From: Saprospiraceae bacterium
Lineage (GTDB): Bacteria > Bacteroidota > Bacteroidia > Chitinophagales > Saprospiraceae
Assembly: GCA_023299965.1 (NCBI GenBank)
Contig: JALZVN010000300.1
Span: forward strand, 1 to 7,562
Direction: 5' to 3'
Length of the DNA stretch: 7,562 bases
Shown: piece after piece, positions 1 through 5,250 of the stretch
How positions within the stretch are numbered: position 1 is the first letter of the stretch
How the letters are laid out: each line of letters opens with the position of its first letter
Made by a program: the position numbers and the translations under genes
The notes under the pieces: model-generated
The model's database searches: none
Told to the model about the DNA's origin: nothing
Seen by the model: the letters and a program-made list of their open reading frames with translations, nothing else

Positions 1-1
1 C

Positions 2-589
2 CCGCACTTTGTCTACAATTCGCTTAACTCCATTCAGAATCTGATCTTTAAAAATGATAGTTATGGAGCAAATTACTACTTATCCAAATTCTCCATGTTG
101 ATGCGCCAGAGTTTGCAGTTTACAAGTGTGAATTTTATCTCCCTGCGACAGGAATTTGATTTCTTGTCTAATTATTTAGAATTAGAAGCGCTCCGATTTC
201 CTAATAAGTTTGATTATACTTTCATCCTAGACGATTCCTTAGATGCAGAACGGATGCGAATCCCTTCTTTAATCTTACAGCCCATAGTAGAAAATTCTAT
301 TAAGCATGGTTTTGACAATATTGACTACCCAGGAGTGTTAACGATAAAGGCCACTACAAATAATAATCTGCTTGAAATTTCAATAAAAGACAACGGAAAT
401 GGAGTACGTAAAGCCCATCCAAAACAAAATAAAAGTATAGAAGAACATAAGTCCTTTGGTACTAAAATGGTTAGCAACAGAATAGAATTATTGAATAAAT
501 CTCACTTTGACAAGCAGGCTACAATTAAAGTTCTGCAATCTGAAGTTGGATATCAAACTTTGTTTATTTTGCCGATTAGATATGATTAA
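2..589 (+). CDS. LytS-type sensor histidine kinase, 3' part only
   Basis: This is the C-terminal 195 residues of a membrane-sensor histidine kinase of the LytS/YehU class (His_kinase plus HATPase_c families). The reading frame is open from base 2 to the stop at 587-589, and the gene begins before the window. The fragment opens at the phospho-acceptor motif PHFVYNSLNSIQ, so the histidine is residue 2. The ATP-binding part follows: N box LQPIVENSIKHGF near residues 92-104, G1 box DNGNG at 130-134, and a G2-like SFGTKMVSNRIELL at 151-164. This kinase class usually carries N-terminal membrane or periplasmic sensor domains, which cannot be seen here. The internal ATG at 95 is not the start, because it would remove the catalytic histidine. 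The gene overlaps the next one by 8 bases, so the pair is translationally coupled and is very likely a cognate two-component system. The signal is unknown. Confidence 0.95.
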   Translation, partial: PHFVYNSLNSIQNLIFKNDSYGANYYLSKFSMLMRQSLQFTSVNFISLRQEFDFLSNYLELEALRFPNKFDYTFILDDSLDAERMRIPSLILQPIVENSIKHGFDNIDYPGVLTIKATTNNNLLEISIKDNGNGVRKAHPKQNKSIEEHKSFGTKMVSNRIELLNKSHFDKQATIKVLQSEVGYQTLFILPIRYD

Positions 590-1340
590 GATCAAAGCAT
601 TAATAGTAGAAGATGAGCTCAATAACCAAGAATTATTGACCAATCTACTCAAGCAATATTGCGAGCATGTAGAGGTGTGTGGAGTAGCAGAGTCCGTCTC
701 TGATGCTGTTTCCAAGATCGAATCCCATTCACCTGATATTGTTTTTTTGGACTACCAACTACAAGGAGGTAGTGGCTTTGATGTGCTTGATGCTATTGAT
801 AATCCTACTTTTAAGGTGATTTTCATTACAGGGTATTCTGAGTATGCCATCAAGGCCTTTAAATATGCCGCCCTTGACTATATACTGAAACCAATTAATA
901 TTTCTGAATTAGTTGATGCCGTAAAAAGGTTTGAGCCAGGGGGGAAGAACTACAGCACAAACTATAGTTATCTAAAAGCCCAAATAGTCCAAACGGAAAA
1001 AGAACTAGATAAAATGGTGATTCCTGATAAAAAAGGATACCAAGTGGTTGACCTCAACGAAGTCATTTTTGTACAGGCTATCAACTCCTTTGTCAAGTTT
1101 TATCTTGTAGGGGGGGAGGTTATAGTATCCACTCAATCACTAAAATATTACGAAGAGCTACTTTCGAAAGATCTCTATTTCAAGATCCATAAGTCCTACA
1201 TTATAAACATATATATGGTCAAAAGCGTCAGTCCAGGTAGGGGAGGTAAAGTCTTACTTTCGGGTGGACATGGAGTGCCAATTGCCATTAGAAGAAAGCC
1301 AATCTTCCTTAAGTTTCTGAAATCCCGACCTGGTCTTTAG
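582..1340 (+). CDS. LytTR-family response regulator
   Basis: A 252-residue response regulator of the LytR/AlgR type, the likely phosphorylation target of the kinase just upstream. The receiver domain spans about residues 3-120: acidic pocket E10-D11, phospho-acceptor D57 in VFLDYQL, T83, and K103 in the LKP motif. A linker follows, and a LytTR DNA-binding domain covers about 145-250 and carries the typical FKIHKSYIINI segment. LytTR proteins bind direct-repeat sites in promoters, but no target site can be picked out here. The ATG at 582 overlaps the kinase stop in ATGATTAA and places the receiver strand IKALIVEDE at the N-terminus. An upstream in-frame ATG at 507 lies deep in the kinase gene and would add 25 unrelated residues, so it was not chosen. 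Length and domain order are normal for the family. No terminator with a T tract follows directly; the next gene begins 218 bases later. Confidence 0.95.
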   Translation: MIKIKALIVEDELNNQELLTNLLKQYCEHVEVCGVAESVSDAVSKIESHSPDIVFLDYQLQGGSGFDVLDAIDNPTFKVIFITGYSEYAIKAFKYAALDYILKPINISELVDAVKRFEPGGKNYSTNYSYLKAQIVQTEKELDKMVIPDKKGYQVVDLNEVIFVQAINSFVKFYLVGGEVIVSTQSLKYYEELLSKDLYFKIHKSYIINIYMVKSVSPGRGGKVLLSGGHGVPIAIRRKPIFLKFLKSRPGL

Positions 1341-1405
1341 CCTTTTCATAACGATGACCTGATTGACAAAGGATAGACTAAATCAAAGATAATCCTTACC
1401 ATGTT

Positions 1406-1426
1406 TGGGATATCATACAAATCCCA
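1406..1426. repeat. Short inverted repeat after the regulator gene
   Basis: The arms TGGGAT (1406-1411) and ATCCCA (1421-1426) are perfectly complementary around a 9-base loop. The hairpin lies 66 bases after the regulator stop and is not followed by a T tract, so it is not a clear intrinsic terminator. It could be a weak 3' end structure of the kinase-regulator transcript or a protein-binding dyad. It may also be chance, since a 6-base stem is not rare. Confidence 0.3.
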
Positions 1427-1448
1427 TCCTCATATCCTAATTATTTAT

Positions 1449-1456
1449 TACCTTTA
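1449..1456 (+). promoter_or_regulatory. Possible -7 box for the cold-shock-domain gene
   Basis: TACCTTTA matches the Bacteroidota -7 consensus TAnnTTTG at all fixed positions except the last. Transcription would begin near 1462-1465, giving a leader of about 95 bases that starts just before the inverted repeat at 1470. No TTG is found 19-21 bases upstream, so the -33 half is missing. This is a weak call, made mainly because the gene needs a promoter somewhere in this gap. Confidence 0.22.
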
Positions 1457-1469
1457 TGCCTTCTACTTA

Positions 1470-1543
1470 GGGTACAGACTTCCTACATTCGAATTATTTC
1501 TTATTAGTTACTAATTCCTGTACCCAGAATAGGGTGTTTTTTT
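1470..1543 (+). promoter_or_regulatory. Attenuator-like leader of the cold-shock-domain gene
   Basis: Three segments can pair in two mutually exclusive ways. GGGTACAG (1470-1477) is the exact complement of CTGTACCC (1518-1525). The 3' end of that second segment, TACCC (1521-1525), can instead pair with GGGTG (1532-1536), a stem followed directly by seven T residues (1537-1543) and ending 15 bases before the start codon. The long-range pairing also encloses a small hairpin with arms ATTAG (1503-1507) and CTAAT (1511-1515). The layout is that of an antiterminator/terminator or start-site access switch. The short stem has only 4-5 pairs, so this remains a hypothesis. Structured leaders that respond to temperature are known for cspA-type mRNAs of other bacteria. 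Confidence 0.35.
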
Positions 1544-1558
1544 AATCAAAATTTAATA

Positions 1559-2146
1559 ATGGGCAAATCACAAGAATCCTTCAACAAAAAAGAAAAAGAA
1601 AAGAAAAGACTCAAAAAGCGTAAAGAAAAGCTGGAGAGAAGAGAGCAACGTAAAGTTGAAAAGGCGGAAACTGGCCCTAAGTCTTTTGAAGAGATGTTGT
1701 CTTATGTAGATGAGAATGGTAACCTTTCCAAAGAGAAGCCGGATCCATTGAAAATGAAAGTAGAGATCAAGCTCGAAGATATTGTGATCGGTGCTGCCTC
1801 TAGATCTGAAGAAGAGCTTGATCCTATCAGAATTGGTAGAGTGAAGTTCTTTAATGATGAGAAAGGGTATGGATTTATCACAGACCTAGAAACGAAAGAA
1901 AGTGTATTCGTACATATCAACAATATAGCTGAACCTATCAAGGAGAATGATAAGGTACAGTTTGAGGTAGAGATGGGACCTAAAGGACCCAATGCAGTTA
2001 GAGTCAAAATGGCTCCCAAAGCACCACCTAAGCCTAAGACTCCAGTTAAGAAGGAAGAAGCTGGAGTAAAGTCAGAAGTAAAGCCAGAAGGAGAAGCACA
2101 GGAGAAACCAGAGGTAAAAGATGATACTCCACCTGCTACTAGCTAA
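1559..2146 (+). CDS. Cold-shock-domain protein with charged N- and C-terminal arms
   Basis: A 195-residue protein built around one cold-shock domain (about residues 91-151), a five-stranded nucleic-acid-binding fold. The RNP1 motif KGYGFI (102-107) and RNP2 motif VFVHI (116-120) are intact, so it should bind single-stranded RNA or DNA. Before the domain is a strongly basic, probably helical arm (residues 8-38, mostly K, E and R) and a short conserved-looking linker with FEEMLSYVDENGNLS. After it is a 44-residue tail rich in K, P, E and A, likely disordered. Cold-shock proteins of the CspA type have about 70 residues; Bacteroidota have a longer form with the basic arm at around 150, so the tail is the unusual part. 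The ATG follows the A/T-rich leader AATCAAAATTTAATA without a Shine-Dalgarno sequence, as is normal in this phylum. The gene has its own leader and its own terminator, so it is probably monocistronic and post-transcriptional in role. Confidence 0.9.
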   Translation: MGKSQESFNKKEKEKKRLKKRKEKLERREQRKVEKAETGPKSFEEMLSYVDENGNLSKEKPDPLKMKVEIKLEDIVIGAASRSEEELDPIRIGRVKFFNDEKGYGFITDLETKESVFVHINNIAEPIKENDKVQFEVEMGPKGPNAVRVKMAPKAPPKPKTPVKKEEAGVKSEVKPEGEAQEKPEVKDDTPPATS

Positions 2147-2172
2147 AATTGCCCAAAGATTTTTATAATCAT

Positions 2173-2210
2173 AAAAGGTGTTCAGAATACTTCTGAACAC
2201 CTTTTTTATT
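2173..2210 (+). terminator. Strong intrinsic terminator of the cold-shock-domain gene
   Basis: A 15-base perfect stem joins 2173-2187 (core GGTGTTCAGAA) to 2191-2205 (core TTCTGAACACC) around the three-base loop TAC, and runs into six T residues (2202-2207). It lies 26 bases after the stop codon. The left arm starts with AAAA, so on the minus strand the same stem ends in a T run, and it can also stop the leftward operon whose last gene ends at 2410. Confidence 0.92.
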
Positions 2211-2223
2211 GCGCTATATCATG

Positions 2224-2400
2224 TGTAGTTCAAATGGTATAAATTGGTATAAGGAGTACTTTTTTTGGACTAGCGCTGAGAAAGGGGGCGACCATAGGAG
2301 CAGACCGTAGCGCAGCGAAGGGCCGAGCTGTATAGCGAGCCCTGTATCATAGCGACCCTGGTATTCGCATTTTCGCGAAGCTCAGGGTAGGCCCCAGATC
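2224..2400. repeat. GC-rich, hairpin-forming intergenic block A
   Basis: This convergent gap has no credible gene. It starts with TGTAGTT, AAATGG and TATAA (2224-2242), then TGGTATAAGG (2245-2254). A GC-rich stretch follows (about 59 percent by hand count over 2281-2400, clearly above the flanking genes). GGGGC (2285-2289) can pair with GCCCC (2391-2395), enclosing a nested hairpin with outer arms ACCCTG (2355-2360) and CAGGGT (2383-2388) and inner arms TTCGC (2364-2368) and GCGAA (2375-2379). A short near-direct repeat, ATAGCGAgCCCTG then ATAGCGAcCCTG, spans 2332-2360. The same landmarks recur in block B at 4956-5100, part of them on the opposite strand. From memory, GC-rich interspersed intergenic repeats are common in Bacteroidota; membership in a known family could not be checked. 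Confidence 0.5.
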
Positions 2401-2409
2401 ATCCATCCT

Positions 2410-2940
2410 TTACTGGTGAAAATCTAAGTCCAAATCATCCTCCATCATAGCGAGCACCTCATTGACTTCTTCTATCCGTAGATCCGTTTTCATGCTCAGC
2501 ATCACTATCTCTTCTGGTTCTCTGATCAATACAAATAGGTTTTTGATCTTCTGGTCCTTAGCGTCTTCTCGGATCATGATATTGACCTTGGTGCCGTCTT
2601 CACGCATTTGTATGAGATCTTCAAAAGAACTTTGGCGAAGCTGAGTAAACAAGTCAGTGATCAATTGATCTTTCTTTGGATTATTATTAGAAGAGACCAT
2701 CAATTTTACCTTATTTACCTTTTTCATTAGGTTCAAACTTTCCTTTTCTATAGGGTCATCCGTACTTAATTTGGCAATATCAGCACTCACATCTATTAAC
2801 CATCCAGGTATAGTCATTTTGACTTCATGGTCAAGTAATCTAAAAGCCTTATAAAAGGAATTGATGTCTTTCGTTTGAGAGAAAGAGGCTGCTGGGACTA
2901 GCATTAGCCCACACAGCAATAGCTGTATAATAGTTTTCAT
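2410..2940 (-). CDS. Secreted DUF4252 protein, second copy
   Basis: A 176-residue exported protein assigned to DUF4252, a Bacteroidota family without an established function. Residues 1-21 form a signal peptide (basic K2, hydrophobic IIQLLLCGLMLVPAASF, likely cut before or near Q22). The only early cysteine, C10, lies within the hydrophobic core rather than at a lipobox end, so a lipoprotein is unlikely. The mature part aligns with the neighbour upstream in the operon: EDGTKVNIMIREDAKD then EEIVMLSM here against DKGQNVRIWVKEEADK then EEFVMLSF there. Similarity is only modest, so the two are old paralogues. It ends in an acidic tail MEDDLDLDFHQ that the neighbour lacks. It is the last gene of the sigma operon, 69 bases after the previous one, and a hairpin in that gap may lower or stabilise its expression. 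It may act in the periplasm or on the outer membrane. Confidence 0.82.
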   Translation of the reverse strand: MKTIIQLLLCGLMLVPAASFSQTKDINSFYKAFRLLDHEVKMTIPGWLIDVSADIAKLSTDDPIEKESLNLMKKVNKVKLMVSSNNNPKKDQLITDLFTQLRQSSFEDLIQMREDGTKVNIMIREDAKDQKIKNLFVLIREPEEIVMLSMKTDLRIEEVNEVLAMMEDDLDLDFHQ

Positions 2941-2962
2941 TTCAATTGTTTTTTGTGATAGT

Positions 2963-3003
2963 ATACCATTGAGCGTTTAAGTATATCAAACGCCCAATGG
3001 TAT
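2963..3003 (-). promoter_or_regulatory. Strong hairpin between the two DUF4252 genes
   Basis: ATACCATTG (2963-2971) pairs with CAATGGTAT (2995-3003). After one A-C mismatch, GCGTTT (2973-2978) pairs with AAACGC (2988-2993), leaving a 9-base loop. Fifteen pairs in all fill most of the 69-base gap. On the coding (minus) strand the hairpin begins 6 bases after the first DUF4252 stop and ends 22 bases before the next start. No T run follows it in that direction, so an intrinsic terminator is unlikely. An mRNA-protecting or processing hairpin that sets different levels of the two proteins is the best inference. Confidence 0.6.
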
Positions 3004-3009
3004 TTTCAA

Positions 3010-3534
3010 TTAGTTTCCAGACCCTACTTTTTCAAGATGTTCTGCACCTGAGATGTCGATATTGTTCGCCAACTTTGAAATCTTATCAAGATCAATATCG
3101 CCAACGAAACTTAGCATCACAAATTCCTCAGCAGCTCCCACTAGTAGCAGCAATTCGCCAATCTTGTCAGCTTCTTCCTTTACCCAGATCCGAACATTTT
3201 GGCCCTTATCTCGCACCGTGACCAACACTTCATATTCTTTAGTATTGATCGTATTCATAGCCTCTTTGTATCTCTCTAGAGGGTTTATATCTGTTTTGAG
3301 TACGCGGAGCCCTTTGATATCCTTTATAGTTTCCATCACCGCCTTCGCTTCTGGATCATTGTCCACCTCATTCAAGTCGAGCTTCGAGATGAGGCTAAAC
3401 ATTTTAGGACTTACGTATACGACAGTGAAATCTTCATTATCTATATACTGTTGAAAATATTTCTCTATGGCATCCGATTGTGCCTGCACATTGAGTGAAA
3501 AGGCTGCGATAAAAAGAACAATTATATATTTCAT
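3010..3534 (-). CDS. Secreted DUF4252 protein, first copy
   Basis: A 174-residue exported protein of the DUF4252 family (function not established). Residues 1-18 are a clear signal peptide, MKYIIVLFIAAFSLNVQA, with cleavage likely before Q19. The domain covers about residues 22-165. The segment FTVVYVSPKMFSLISKLD (36-53) is typical of the family, followed by a region ending in YEVLVTVRDKGQNVRIWVKE (101-120) and EEFVMLSFVGDIDLDKI (136-152). There is no further membrane segment, so the product is periplasmic or surface-attached by other means. It starts 32 bases after the anti-sigma stop, with an A-rich leader (GTAAAAATG preceded by a run of A on the minus strand) as the only ribosome-binding feature. 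Its position behind a sigma/anti-sigma pair suggests that it is an output or a partner of that envelope-response module. A paralogue follows directly. Confidence 0.87.
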   Translation of the reverse strand: MKYIIVLFIAAFSLNVQAQSDAIEKYFQQYIDNEDFTVVYVSPKMFSLISKLDLNEVDNDPEAKAVMETIKDIKGLRVLKTDINPLERYKEAMNTINTKEYEVLVTVRDKGQNVRIWVKEEADKIGELLLLVGAAEEFVMLSFVGDIDLDKISKLANNIDISGAEHLEKVGSGN

Positions 3535-3566
3535 TTTTACTTTTTTTTAAAATTTGTGTACTAATA

Positions 3567-4073
3567 TTATTTTAGTATTGGTATGGACTTAGTTCTCGAC
3601 AGGCCCTTGATGGCTTGTTGCTTACCATCGTCTATTTTATTAGAGACGAGAGCAAGAGCTGCTTTCAGTTCTAGGTATGCTTCTAGAGATTCGTTCTCTT
3701 CGTCAAGGGTTCTCACCCGTTCAGAATCTGCCATTTGCGTACCACTAGATCCCATCTGATTGTATAGGAAAAAAGTCGCCCCCATAAGGACCGCCACCGC
3801 AGCGGCTACTTTCATGATGCGTCCTAGAGAGATTACCTTGGTTTTTGTAGGGACCGCCTTGTGTTGGATTTGCTCCATCACGGCAGCTTCAATACTGTCC
3901 AGGCTTACTTCTTTTTTCGCTTCTTGAAAATAAGAAAACAAAGGTTTGTATTGAGTCAAGGATGGATGCACGTCTGCACTAGAAAAATAAGTCTTGAGTG
4001 TAGATTCCTCCTGCAGGTCGGTTTCTCCAGCCCAATATTTTTCTACTAAGTCCTTTATATTATTATACTCCAT
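3567..4073 (-). CDS. Membrane-anchored anti-sigma factor (putative)
   Basis: A 168-residue protein in the place of an anti-sigma factor. Residues 1-75 should be cytoplasmic and carry the pattern IKDLVEKYWAGETDLQEES (6-24), then LKTYF (26-30) and LTQYKPLFSYFQEAKKE (39-55), which is common in proteins encoded next to Bacteroidota ECF sigma genes. One membrane helix spans about 86-105 (IMKVAAAVAVLMGATFFLY). The roughly 60-residue C-terminal part would be periplasmic and ends in an acidic-to-basic helix (E125 to K151). No zinc-binding HxxxCxxC motif of the classical ZAS domain is seen, so the family is inferred from context and architecture rather than from that motif. Its ATG lies inside the last codons of the sigma gene (ATGGAGTATAA, an 11-base overlap), which implies translational coupling and near-equal amounts of the two partners. 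It probably holds the sigma factor at the membrane until an envelope signal arrives. Confidence 0.75.
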   Translation of the reverse strand: MEYNNIKDLVEKYWAGETDLQEESTLKTYFSSADVHPSLTQYKPLFSYFQEAKKEVSLDSIEAAVMEQIQHKAVPTKTKVISLGRIMKVAAAVAVLMGATFFLYNQMGSSGTQMADSERVRTLDEENESLEAYLELKAALALVSNKIDDGKQQAIKGLSRTKSIPILK

Positions 4074-4572
4074 AGCTATCGGTTTTTAAAAATTCTTTCT
4101 TGATATAGTTTCTAGCTCTATAAATGTTCACCTTGACCTGATCTACACTGATTTCTAGTATATCTGCGATCTCCTTATATTTCATCTCTTCGATGTCTCT
4201 GAGTTGTATGCACATCCGCTGTACTTCCGGTAGCTTAGCCATTATATCTTGGATAGTTCTCACCGTATCATTGGATTGCGTTATCGTCTCTGGGGTATGT
4301 GTTTTATTGACCACATCGTAGCCTTCAGGGATGCCACGAGTTTTGGAGTGCTTGGAGCGCAACTTATCGATGGATAGATTGCGCGTCATCTTCATCACCC
4401 AGGCAGGTTTGTTCTCTATTTTTGCTGCTTCGACACGCTTATTCCACACTTTTATCATGATCTCTTGCACGACGTCTTCAGCCACCATGGTACTGCCCAC
4501 TATGCTGAGAGAAAGACGGTAAAGCCGTTGCTTCATCGACATAAAATCATTTGTAAATTCTTCTACGGTCAT
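4063..4572 (-). CDS. ECF-type RNA polymerase sigma factor
   Basis: A 169-residue sigma-70 family protein with only regions 2 and 4, the extracytoplasmic-function layout. Region 2 covers about residues 10-77, with the core-binding and -10 recognition helix AEDVVQEIMIKVWN (31-44) and NLSIDKLRSK following. Region 4 covers about 114-165: LPEVQRMCIQLRDIEEMKYKEIADILEISVDQVKVNIYRAR holds the helix-turn-helix for the -35 type element (quoted motif positions about 114-154). The start is set at 4572 (MTVEEFTNDF). The frame is open further up to an ATG at 4650, but the extra 26 residues do not look like sigma sequence and the shorter form matches family length. It leads an operon with the anti-sigma gene (overlapping) and two DUF4252 genes. 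ECF factors usually drive their own operon, so its promoter should lie just above 4572, but its sequence cannot be recognised. Envelope stress or surface maintenance is a plausible role. Confidence 0.93.
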   Translation of the reverse strand: MTVEEFTNDFMSMKQRLYRLSLSIVGSTMVAEDVVQEIMIKVWNKRVEAAKIENKPAWVMKMTRNLSIDKLRSKHSKTRGIPEGYDVVNKTHTPETITQSNDTVRTIQDIMAKLPEVQRMCIQLRDIEEMKYKEIADILEISVDQVKVNIYRARNYIKKEFLKTDSYGV

Positions 4573-4710
4573 TCGAGTATAGGACGTTTTGATTAAATTA
4601 ATTGTTACACGTATATGTACACACGCTGTAGATTTGGTTGCAATTATCACTAAGCTAGGCCAATATAGCAGTTTGAGAGGGTATTGTACTCATTATTGCG
4701 AGTTTGTGTA

Positions 4711-4740
4711 ATACCATTTGTAGTTTAAAATGGCGTATAA
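4711..4740. repeat. Small hairpin and repeat motif near the 220-base element
   Basis: CCATTT (4714-4719) pairs with AAATGG (4728-4733), and ATA (4711-4713) with TAT (4736-4738) across a two-base bulge. The segment TGTAGTT, AAATGG, TATAA (4719-4740) closely matches 2224-2242 in block A, with one substitution and small insertions. It is part of the same interspersed motif set. Confidence 0.4.
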
Positions 4741-4766
4741 GATTTTAGATAGAAATGATTAAGATC

Positions 4767-4986
4767 GAGGTGACCGCCCATTGCGCAGCAATATTGATCC
4801 AGCGGATCAATATAGGAAGGGAACTGTCGAAAACTAGAGACAGCATGTAAGCTCTCTGTATAATAGCCTTAGCTATTATGTCCCGATAGCTATCGGGATT
4901 TAACGAAGAGCTTGATTATTTGTATCAAACTATGTGCGTCGTTTTAAATTTCACATGGTATAAGGTATGATGTGGGCGGTCCCCTC
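4767..4986. repeat. 220-base element with 14-base inverted ends and nested hairpins
   Basis: The ends are GAGGTGACCGCCCA (4767-4780) and, read on the minus strand, GAGGGGACCGCCCA (4986-4973), so 13 of 14 bases match. Inside are: ATATTGATCC/GGATCAATAT (4791-4800 with 4804-4813, loop AGC); CTGTC/GACAG (4824-4828 with 4839-4843); and AAGCTCT/AGAGCTT (4849-4855 with 4907-4913). The last encloses two adjacent hairpins, ATAATAGC/GCTATTAT (4860-4867 with 4872-4879, loop CTTA) and the 18-base palindrome at 4881-4898. As DNA this resembles a small non-autonomous transposable element. As RNA it would be a closed multi-branch fold. No target-site duplication is visible at the ends (flanks AAGATC and TGCCAT). 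It encodes no credible protein and lies about 195 bases upstream of the sigma gene. Confidence 0.6.
4881..4898. repeat. 18-base perfect palindrome
   Basis: TCCCGATAGCTATCGGGA is identical on both strands and can form a 7-pair hairpin with loop AGCT. Only three T residues follow, too few for a convincing terminator. Palindromes of this type recur, to my recollection, in many Bacteroidota genomes; copy number here is unknown. Confidence 0.7.
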
Positions 4987-5100
4987 TGCCATAGCGCCAG
5001 CCAATGCCACTCGGGGCCAGGCTATCTCGGACTCCGCGTTCGCTTCGGTACTGGTCTGCTGAAGATAGCAGCCCAGCACATCCCTTCCTTTGGTCGGTAT
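4956..5100. repeat. GC-rich, hairpin-forming intergenic block B
   Basis: The block opens with TGGTATAAGG (4956-4965), the same ten bases that precede block A, and is about 62 percent GC by hand count over 4971-5100. Its core is a long hairpin: GGGC (5014-5017) with GCCC (5071-5074), then GCTATCT (5021-5027) with AGATAGC (5063-5069), capped by weaker pairing of GAC/GTC and CCG/CGG. CCCC (4981-4984) can also close on GGGG (5013-5016). On the minus strand, 5059-5026 reads GCAGACC, then AAGCGAA, then CCGAG, in the same order as GCAGACC (2300-2306), CAGCGAA (2313-2319) and CCGAG (2323-2327) of block A. The left edge overlaps the right inverted end of the 220-base element. An open frame of 70 codons at 5004-5216 runs through it but looks spurious. 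Confidence 0.5.
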
Positions 5101-5113
5101 TCCTGACTATCCT

Positions 5114-5144
5114 TACCGCAAAAGAGGTTTTTGGTAGTTTTTTG
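5114..5144 (+). terminator. Weak candidate terminator after block B
   Basis: TACC (5114-5117) pairs with GGTA (5133-5136), with a G-T pair and an A/T inner stem (AAA 5120-5122 with TTT 5128-5130). GTTTTTTG (5137-5144) follows. The stem is AT-rich and interrupted, so this is only suggestive. The rest of 5145-5250 is AT-rich sequence with a short dyad, GATATG (5216-5221) and CATATC (5225-5230), and nothing else recognisable. Confidence 0.3.
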
Positions 5145-5250
5145 TTAAAATATCAAAGAGGTAGTCATTTTTTTGGTGAATTGAGGTCTTTTAGGCTCTG
5201 CTTCGAAATAATGTAGATATGGATCATATCCTAAGCAATACTATTTTCTT

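Noticed and set aside
507..581. Upstream in-frame ATG that would lengthen the response regulator by 25 residues
   Set aside because: The added residues are read from the kinase gene in another frame, and the receiver domain begins exactly at the ATG at 582.
3053..3454. 133-codon plus-strand frame opposite the first DUF4252 gene
   Set aside because: It is the antisense shadow of a gene with a signal peptide and family motifs. Other long opposite-strand frames in the window (for example 488-715, 1702-2019, 3861-4049 and 5999-6193) were dropped for the same reason.
4606..4619. Imperfect dyad TACACGTATATGTA upstream of the sigma gene
   Set aside because: Only 10 of 14 positions are symmetric in AT-rich DNA, and no known operator resembles it closely enough to call.
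4573..4650. Longer form of the sigma factor from the ATG at 4650
   Set aside because: The extra 26 residues are not sigma-like; the start at 4572 gives the usual ECF length.
4755..4850. 31-codon frame beginning MIKIEVTAHC inside the 220-base element
   Set aside because: It is very short, spans the left inverted end and two hairpins, and has no terminator or promoter of its own. Its first 12 bases equal those of the regulator gene at 582, probably by chance.
5004..5216. 70-codon plus-strand open frame in block B
   Set aside because: It runs through a GC-rich hairpin and then AT-rich DNA. Its composition changes along its length, and no domain, promoter or start context supports it.
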